From: Platerodrilus igneus
Taxonomy: Eukaryota; Arthropoda; Insecta; Coleoptera; Lycidae
DNA: 64,000 bases
Direction of reading: 5' to 3'
NCBI GenBank assembly: GCA_036346225.1
Contig: JARFIW010001176.1
Location: 2,741,884-2,805,883 of the forward strand
Part shown: positions 57,114 through 64,000 of the stretch, in pieces
Layout of the letters: each line of letters starts with the position of its first letter
Numbering within the stretch: the first letter of the stretch is position 1
Translations under genes and position numbers: made by a program
Notes under the pieces: generated by a model
What the model saw: only the letters and a program-made list of their open reading frames with translations
What the model was told of the DNA's origin: nothing
The model's database searches: none

Positions 57114-57939
57114 CAGGGTGGATTTAACGGTAGGGGGGGCAAAAGGGGGCTATGCCCCTCAGGCCCCTTATGATATCTGGGCCCTTAAGCATAAATATTT
57201 CAAATACCTTTTACAAACTTTACTTTTATGAGGTTTTGCAAAAAGCTAGAATATAATTTAGTCAACTGACGCAGTATAAATATTTTAATTCATAACTTAA
57301 CAGTGCATGGTAACCAAAATATGATAAAAAATTAAAGCACGTAAAACTAAAAACGGACCCCTCTACGAACCATCACTTCCGCAAAGTTTTTAATCACCTC
57401 ATCAAGATTAAGCTCTTGTACAATTCTCCACTCAATTGCTAATAGTGCTAAACTACTCTCCTGACTCATTGTGGCCCGCGCATAGGTCTTTATTCTTCTC
57501 AGTACACTAAACGATCTTTCAGCAGATGCAACACCAATCGGTAATGTAAGAAACAATCTAAATAGAACAACTATTTCTGAGTAAGGATCTATTAGTTGAT
57601 TTTCTAGAATTTATTAATTCCAGAAAATCTATTAGGTTTTTATTTTGTTTTTGCTAAATTCTTCTCTATAATAGTCTTGAATGTTTAGTAATTGATTATT
57701 CAAATCACTTGTGAAATTTCTTAGAAATTACGTTGTTAATATAAACTGAAAATCAATTTTATGAATTAGAATTTCTGATTCTCGTATTTCTTCAGGCTTT
57801 TTTCTTTCATCAAATAACGATTCAAGAGTATTGATAATTGATCTTATATTTAAAATAAGAGCTTGAACTGACTGCTCTCTTGCACTCCAGCGTGTAGGAC
57901 ATATTTTTTGAAGTTTTTTTATTTGACTTGGTACTGACT
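57114..57939 (-). pseudogene. hAT transposase 3' fragment (ZMYM1-like)
   Basis: The hAT end is at 57,114: CAGGGTGGATTTAACGG, followed by a G-rich 'ggggggcaaaagggggc'. The minus frame 57,556-57,347 encodes the dimerisation domain with LPIGVASAERSFSVLRRIKT and TMSQESSLALLAIE. 57,930-57,728 encodes KKLQKICPTRWSAREQSVQA, also typical of the ZMYM1-like hAT group. The rest of the transposase is missing because the LTR of gypsy-B begins at about 57,940. One stop or shift lies between the two pieces. Confidence 0.8.
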
Positions 57940-58617
57940 TGTACCTAGTACTATTACAGTCCCGTCGACGCGATACATGCGACACAAAAGACAGTTGGTA
58001 ACGATACTACATAATGTGAAAATCGACGCTCAAATTTCGATGACGTCACACAATATGCAAATTATTGCAACACATTTTTAACATATGCAAATTTTACATG
58101 ACCCCTAAGGGGTACTTACGTGAACATGTAAAGCTTCCTTCCAAATTACTTCCTGATGGCGGCTCGTGGCTTCCTTCAGGATTATTTCATGATGGCGCTC
58201 GTGGCTCCGTTCATATTTCTCGGGTCTGGGCTGCTCACGACTTTTTCTCGGGTGTGGAATTTCTCAAGCCAGGCTGCATCCAAATTCGCTATCTTCTTCT
58301 TATATGAAGACAATAAGGTAGGGAAGGTAGTTAAAGGCACGATAATTGGGATCACAGGAAACCTACATATCGGAAAAAGGACACGGTAAAATACCAGACC
58401 AACTATTCTTGTTCGCGTTTCGGAGGCAAGTCCCTACGCGTTTTTCGAAAATTCCCGACCTTCTTCTTCCCCCACACGCGTTGATGCGAATCTCGCGCAA
58501 TGCACTTCTAAAGTGACGGAAATACGCGAAACAAGTCTTTTAAATTTATGGCGCGAAATCCTCTCATATTAACCCTTATTTAAAAATGTCTAGTGCCGAA
58601 ATTTTCGGCACGTAACA
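57940..58617 (-). mobile_element. gypsy-B 3' LTR
   Basis: In minus sense it starts TGTTACGTGCCGAAAATTTC at 58,617, directly after a stretch matching the sequence before the 3' LTR at 43,752. It continues with scattered similarity to that LTR ('atttccgtcactt', 'gttaccaactgtc', 'cgggactgtaatag'). The end is placed at GGTACA (57,940) by alignment with the end of the other LTR and by the start of hAT homology. Length about 678 bp against 632-647 bp for the relative. Confidence 0.65.
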
Positions 58618-59390
58618 ATCGCGACAAAGCCATAAAAGAAGAAACTTAAAAAAAGGAAATGACGGTTAGCACAGTAACATCTTAAAATCTAAATCCTAAC
58701 TACCCTTCATAAATCCTAACTTAATTCCTACAAAATGTTTATTTGAGGCGTCACCTGGTTTTCTCGACCGGATTACCAGGAGACGGAAAAGTGCACAAAC
58801 GAGTCTTTGGTGTGACGCAGTTATAATCGACAGCACAAATTTGTCGGAGAAAACAAAACACTACTAAAACTAAAACAAATGCGACAAGTCGCCTAACATA
58901 TATACTATAACTAAAGCTAACATTACAGTTTTTTTTGCACACACACATAAGCATTGCATTTAAACTGTTTCTTCTTTGGCAAAAAAATGCCCAAATTTTA
59001 AAATAGTACCACCTTACTAAATCCTTACATTGCTACCCTAACAAATTACATTTCTACCATCAGGTTAGCTTTTTCACTTAATATTAAAGAAAAATAATTC
59101 CCACGTCTGGTCATAAATATCAAACGTTAGGAAGATAAAAAGATAAAACAAGATCTCAAGTTGTTATCGAAGATAATAGATAAGATAACGATATTGAGCT
59201 TAATTTATTATCAAAGGTAATAGGTAAGATAACGATATTAAGCTTTAGTTATTACTAGAGATACTAGGTAAGATAACGCGATATTAAACTAAATTTATTA
59301 TTAACGTTAATAGGTACGATAACGATATTAAACTAAGGTTATTATCCAAGATAATAAATAAGATAAAGATATTAACTTAAGTGCCCCCTA
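58618..59390 (-). mobile_element. gypsy-B 3' internal region, LTR-proximal part
   Basis: Matches 43,751 back to about 42,990 in the non-coding element. The frame 58,954-58,751 parallels 43,380-43,500 there. No polypurine tract of the usual type was seen before the LTR. Confidence 0.6.
59140..59390 (-). repeat. ~50-bp tandem repeat in gypsy-B 3' region
   Basis: About five units of the type 'ttattatcnaaGgtaataggtaagataacgatatta'. The related element has a single unit at about 43,000-43,050. The array expanded after the two copies separated, or contracted in the other. Confidence 0.65.
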
Positions 59391-59857
59391 AAAAGAGCAA
59401 CCTGTGAAGCAGGCCCGTTTGCTATAAACGGCACGAGGAACCGGCAAAGGCATTTGGATACATCCCTGCACCCGGCGTTAATTGATATCGGTGATATAAT
59501 CACCCGATATCCACACGATATTTCTACATACACTCACATATTCACACACTCATACATACCTTCACTGTCAGCGACCATATGCGCTGACAGCGGCACCGCA
59601 TGACCTCACGAAAGATTCCCAGAGACGTGGTCCGGGTGTCCGTAAGTACCCTCCGCGCAACCACACGGTGACTGACGGAAATGAAAAGGCCGAGAAATAG
59701 GAACGGTAGAAAGAGGGAGGTAGGTATTTGGAATGCATAAGAGGCACTTCCAGTTAGAAAAAAATAAAGGAAGGGCTCGCATTGAGCTAAAGAGACAGAA
59801 AAGGTGGATAGCAAAGCACTACTCAACCAGCCAATGTAGTCTGTTACGTTATTTCGT
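59391..59857 (-). mobile_element. gypsy-D leader remnant with hairpins
   Basis: Follows the primer site at 59,858-59,877 in minus sense. Contains strong inverted repeats: CCTG-TGAAG-CAGG and CCGTTT-GCTAT-AAACGG (about 59,410-59,442), GATATCGGTGA-TATAA-TCACC(C)GATATC (about 59,484-59,511) and CTGTCAGCG-N8-CGCTGACAG (about 59,566-59,592). No gag was recognised. Confidence 0.45.
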
Positions 59858-59877
59858 GGCATCCACGTTGGGCGCCA
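59858..59877 (-). promoter_or_regulatory. gypsy-D primer-binding site
   Basis: Minus sense TGGCGCCCAACGTGGATGCC. The first 15 bases fit the tRNA-Lys-type primer site used by many retroelements (TGGCGCCCAACGTGG). It lies 6 bp from the proposed LTR end. Confidence 0.65.
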
Positions 59878-59883
59878 AAGTTA

Positions 59884-61793
59884 TGTTACGTTGACTCGTA
59901 GCCGTGCGTAACACCAAGAAAATCAAAGAAATAACCGGGCTCAATCGGAGAGTAGGGGGGGTCGTAGAAAGCAGACTGACATATAATGTACGCGACGGTA
60001 AGGAGTTAGTGACAATACCTGCAAGAAAAATAGTTAAACAAACCTGAAAAAAAAAGAATAAGCATAGCAGCAATGAAAAGTCTAAGTTATCCAGTACTTT
60101 GTAGAATGAAAAAAAAAGAAACTGTTTAGATAAACTATATAATATAACAACGGTAAAAGCAATACAAAAAAAATGTTTAGTACACAGTGAGGTAATATTG
60201 GGGAGTAGCAGAAACGTTTCCTCACACACCAATTAAACATAAATCAGACAAAATGTTAACAAAAGATAAATAGGTAAGTCACAATTGGTATGAGTAATTT
60301 AGTAGTATTGATTTTTCTTTCTTTCTTTTTTTTTCCTCTATGTTTTAAAATAGCATGCAAGTCTATTGTAAAAGGTATCAGAACGACAAAGATATGGTAA
60401 AGCAACGGATAGATATTTAAAATAATAACCAGTAGGAAATAGTTCAACTTACAAAAGTCCTTCAGCAACGCTTCCTTGCAACCGAAGTGTGGGATTCAAC
60501 GATGTCCTGCACTAACGAAGCACTTCACCCTTGACTGTGAGGGTGTTGATGAAACTTATCACACGTTACACTAATCACACCTACGTATTTCACTGGGGTT
60601 AGCAGCAGACACCATCACGCGTCGGAACTATGTAGCCTTGATAAATTTCTTGTTAATTCTATTTCCTAAGACAATAATTTCGAAATATTTTGTAGCACTA
60701 GTTTAATCTCAACTGGGATCAAATGTATATTATTTTCATAATACTCCAAAAAGCAGTGAGAAACTTCAACCAATACCTTTGTAAACCGGTAATCTGTTAT
60801 ATTTCGCAAATAACGAAATTCGCGCAAGCAATGATCTATTTTAGATTCTTTGGTGTTAGAAAAATGCAGAAACTACAGTATCCACTGTATTTAAATAATC
60901 CAAAGTATGCACTAATCTGATAAAACAAAGGGACACTAGACTAGATCGCACACACATTAATCCTAAAGAAAGAATCGGTCAGTTCAGCAAGTTCTACGAC
61001 TATTATTTCACAAGACAAACAACTAAAACCACAAATTAGTGAAGTACGCGTATCACTAAAGTGAGTCCGTCAAATGTTCCTTAAAGCATTTGTCTCACAA
61101 GAAAAACAACTAAAAACAATTGGTAGGCACGCGTAAGCAATAAAACCCGTCCGTCAAATGTCCTTAAAAACACACGTGCGTCGACCAAACACGGTTAATA
61201 TACAACTCTTATTTCACAAGACAAACAACTAAAAACATGCCGTGCCCGTACATGAACAATCTGAAAATTAATCCCGCATTAATTCTCACTATTGTCAAAA
61301 GCAAAGAGGAAACAATATTTTTAACGTACTTAGTATATCGGAACCAAGAACAAAAAACTACAACTCTCACTATTTTCAAAGCAACAAGGCAACAGTATTT
61401 TTCACGTAATTAATATATAGGAACGAAGAGCAAACTCCAACTGTCCTCTGTTTATATAAACCCGTTGTTATTACAACCGCTTATCGCCTATTATCTAGAC
61501 TTGTATATTTACATAAGGAACAAAATTTATATTTACGGCAAGACAAGAACGATGCAATCTATAATTAATTACAAGCTGTTTAACATTCATTCCTTGGAAT
61601 GTATTTATTAATGAGAATCAATCTTCAATTTATCTATATTGAATTAATACACACCAGTTAAATTGCATACAATTTTGAATTATTCTGCAGGATTTCCTTT
61701 ATACAAACAGCGATCCCAAAGAAACGATGTATTTTTAAGTACGTTAACAGAAAGGGAGCGAAAATTGTTAAACTACAAAAAATGCCCGTTACA
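59884..61793 (-). mobile_element. gypsy-D LTR candidate, ~1.9 kb
   Basis: In minus sense it runs from TGTAACGGGCATTTTTTG (61,793) to CAACGTAACA (59,884), six bases before the primer site. A TATA-like TTTATATAAAC lies at about 61,455. Internal repeats: 'cacaagacaaacaactaaaa' three times (about 61,007, 61,088, 61,214) and a ~80-bp unit twice (about 61,286 and 61,366). No second copy is present to confirm the ends. It lies inside the gypsy-B 3' region, where the relative at 42,830-42,990 has no such DNA. Confidence 0.4.
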
Positions 61794-62950
61794 AGTCAGT
61801 AGCCCGGAGTGAGGGTAAAATCACTCTTATGTGGTATACGGGTGTTCCGGGACGAGAACAGGTCTACCGAAGGAAAGATAAGACAGAAACGGAGACAGTA
61901 GGATACGAAAAAGTAGAGTTTTTGGACAAGCGTCTGAGAGAAGGTAGAGAGTTGTCCCTGTTAAAACACAGATCGGTCTGAAGGACCACCTGCGGTATTA
62001 ATCCGACGAGTTAAGTTATATCATAAGTTAAAAAATTCACTAGACTCTTAAGAGAACTAGTACGATCACTTTCCTAACAAGTGCATCCACTACGATAAGA
62101 AAATCATGACAAAAGTTGACATAACGACTTAAAGGTATCACAACAGATACAATTACACGAAAACAAACTGTTTCAAGGTAATTTTTTTAAAACGGTAACC
62201 CCTAAACACACAAAGATGCCTGATTATAAGCAGTCAAATACAGACACATTGTCCCAATATGCTAAAACAACCGAAAATTTGATAAAATATCGATAAAAAG
62301 CAATAGCACCTCACCACAAAGTTCAATAAAAAACAACGAAAAAAAAATGTTTATAAGTTATGGTGATTTAGTAGGAAAAGAAAGAAATAATAGTCTCGGA
62401 TAATGGGGACGACTGTAACAATTCAGAGGAAAAACACATGGAATAGAAAATCCTAGTTTTTTGCAACTGCGAATATGAACTATTTCTTACAATGGCATAG
62501 GCCGCGTCTCCTATGTGAGCTCAAAGAAAAAAGCATCCACTCTAACATCAGCTCAAACCAATCATAAAAATTCAATGAGTTATTGCAACCAAAGTTACGA
62601 CAATTACCATACAATTAAACGATGTAAGAAAAATACTAAAAACCAAATAATATGTTGTAGGAAAAGTTCAAGGATTAATTAAATGAAGCGACATAGTTAT
62701 ACTAGGAAATCTAGAGAATAAAGCGATATATAACTAACGGTAAATTCAACGGAAAGTCAACCAGACGCAAAAAGGTTTAAGGTAAATAAGTTAAACGTAT
62801 AAAAGGTAGGTGTATAATAGAAGGAATAAGTAATTAAAGATACTAATTGATGGTGAGAACAAAAAATATTAGGTAAATCGTGAGGGCAATAGAACGTGAA
62901 AAACATAACTAGCATTTGGGTCAGCGGAGAATGGCTTAAGGTCTTTAATA
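61794..62950 (-). mobile_element. gypsy-B 3' internal region, pol-proximal part
   Basis: From about 62,010 to 62,750 it is the reverse complement of 42,860-42,120 in the non-coding element. 61,794-62,005 has no match there and may belong to the nested element. No env-like frame is present: frames on either strand are short. Confidence 0.55.
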
Positions 62951-62952
62951 TG

Positions 62953-63990
62953 CTACCTGCCTTGGCGTTTTCCTTCAGCATCTTGAAGTTCGTAGATAAG
63001 AGGACTAACGACACGGGTGGACTTACAAAGAAGGAATTTAGGGGCTAATTTTGAAGAAAATTTCTTAGATGCATCCGATAAGACATAATTCCTTTTCCAA
63101 ACTTGTTCGCCCAAGGCGAAGGAAATATTTCGTTTACGTAAGTTATAGTGGTCCTTACTCGTTTTGTAAGCTTTTAACAAATTTTTTCTAGCGTCGTTAA
63201 AGATAGAAGGTAATGACTGTTGGTCTTTGTCCCAGCGTACCTTATCGTCAAATTCAATTACGTTAGTATCGTCAGGAACTAAACCATAATAATCCCATCA
63301 ATTGGGGTATATCTTCCAAAAACCAGAAATGACGGAGTGAATTGGGTTGCTTCGTGTTTAGATGTACGCAAAGCTTGAGCAATGTTAAAAATATTTTCAT
63401 CCCATGTAGTGTGGTCTGAATCAATATAAGAAGAGATAGCGGTAATTAAAACTCTATTTACTCTTTCTCTTGGGTTTACTTGAGGATGGTATTTTGCGTT
63501 AAACCACATTTTTGGTACTTTGTAACTCTTAACGAAATTTTGAAAAGCTTTAGATATAAATTGTGCCCCATTATCACAAAGAATAATCTGAGGAACACCG
63601 AAAATAATAAATACATTTTGTTCTAGGAATTTAATTATAGCGGCAGATGTAGCTTTACGTAAGGGTTACACCATAACAAATTTAGAAAACCAATCGGTGA
63701 AAACTAAAAGATATTGGTTACCTTTTTTTGATCGGAGAAGAGGTCCTAATAAGTCAAGCGATATTAATTGAAAAGGATAAGAAACACGTTTAAAGTTACC
63801 CATTAAGCAAGGACGAGCGTCCTGTGAGCTCTTATGAGAACCACAAATTTTACGGTTCCTAATATAGCGACAGACAGATTGTTTTAGTGTGGGCCAATAA
63901 TATAATTCACATATTTTAGCGAGAGTTTTTGTAACACCAAGATGAGCAGCTATGCGATCATCATGACATAATTTAAGCACTTCACTGCTG
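62953..63990 (-). pseudogene. gypsy-B integrase (broken, 5' part beyond window)
   Basis: Minus strand. 63,980-63,666: zinc-binding region with HLGVTKTLAKICELYYWPTL, then the core start FQLISLDLLGPLLRSKKGNQ carrying the first Asp. 63,509-63,279: YHPQVNPRERVNRVLITAIS with the catalytic Glu. 63,180-62,953: C-terminal region with HYNLRKRNISFALGEQVWKR and APKFLLC, similar to the GPY/F module. Frames are shifted between pieces and the second Asp region (about 63,560) is out of frame. RT should lie beyond the right edge. Confidence 0.8.
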
Positions 63991-64000
63991 TTAGCGGTAG

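Noticed and set aside
59542..60232. gag of gypsy-D in the minus frames downstream of and across the primer site
   Set aside because: Peptides are Leu/Phe/Ser-rich, overlap the LTR and primer site, and show no capsid or zinc-knuckle motif.

Overview
This window looks like AT-rich nuclear DNA from an arthropod, most likely an insect. It is dominated by decayed transposable elements: RTE-like LINEs, several BEL/Pao and Ty3/gypsy retrotransposons, a tRNA-derived SINE, a ZMYM1-like hAT transposon, a foldback element and microsatellites. No intact host gene could be confirmed, and every recognisable coding region carries stops, frameshifts or truncations. The species cannot be named from the sequence.

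Left part (1-22.3 kb): AT-rich DNA with a GC-rich block (1.54-2.3 kb) is followed by one long and three short pieces of the same RTE-like LINE (2.7-8.2 kb). Next come fragments resembling the end of a Polinton/adintovirus-type DNA polymerase B (8.9-10.9 kb) around a solo gypsy LTR with a 4-bp CGCG target duplication. A broken, unidentified gene with weak resemblance to replication-initiation proteins follows (11.2-12.8 kb, minus). Three plus-strand loci (3.6, 12.8 and 15.0 kb) encode an 11-residue amphipathic repeat. The third continues in the same frame into a membrane segment and a coiled coil with poly(A) signals. A BEL/Pao pol remnant (17.6-19.3 kb) is joined to LTR-like repeats that contain a notable array of small hairpins, nearly all with 5-nt loops (20.0-20.46 kb).

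Middle (22.3-39.9 kb): a complete foldback element (24,487-29,973) has an 11-bp target duplication. Its arms are inverted arrays of a ~156-bp satellite-like monomer, and three SINE copies sit in the same monomer motif. Two 440-bp near-identical repeats face each other 5.2 kb apart (30.6 and 36.3 kb), followed by a second BEL/Pao integrase remnant.

Right part (39.4-64 kb): nested LTR elements. A non-coding LTR element of 4.4 kb (39,982-44,398, target duplication GCTT) sits inside the LTR of a deleted gypsy element (gypsy-C). Next is a minus-strand gypsy-A (46.1-55.7 kb) with a 5' LTR, a primer site, gag, protease, RT, RNase H and integrase. It is interrupted by a 1.7-kb unknown insert and by a LINE fragment lying in ATT microsatellite. 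After an hAT transposase fragment (57.1-57.9 kb) comes gypsy-B (minus, from 57.94 kb past the right edge), whose 3' region and LTR match the non-coding element. Its 3' region holds a further LTR with a tRNA-Lys-type primer site (gypsy-D).

No CRISPR array, rRNA gene or true tRNA gene was seen. Matches between copies inside the window were compared by eye. Family names rest on recognised motifs, not on database searches.
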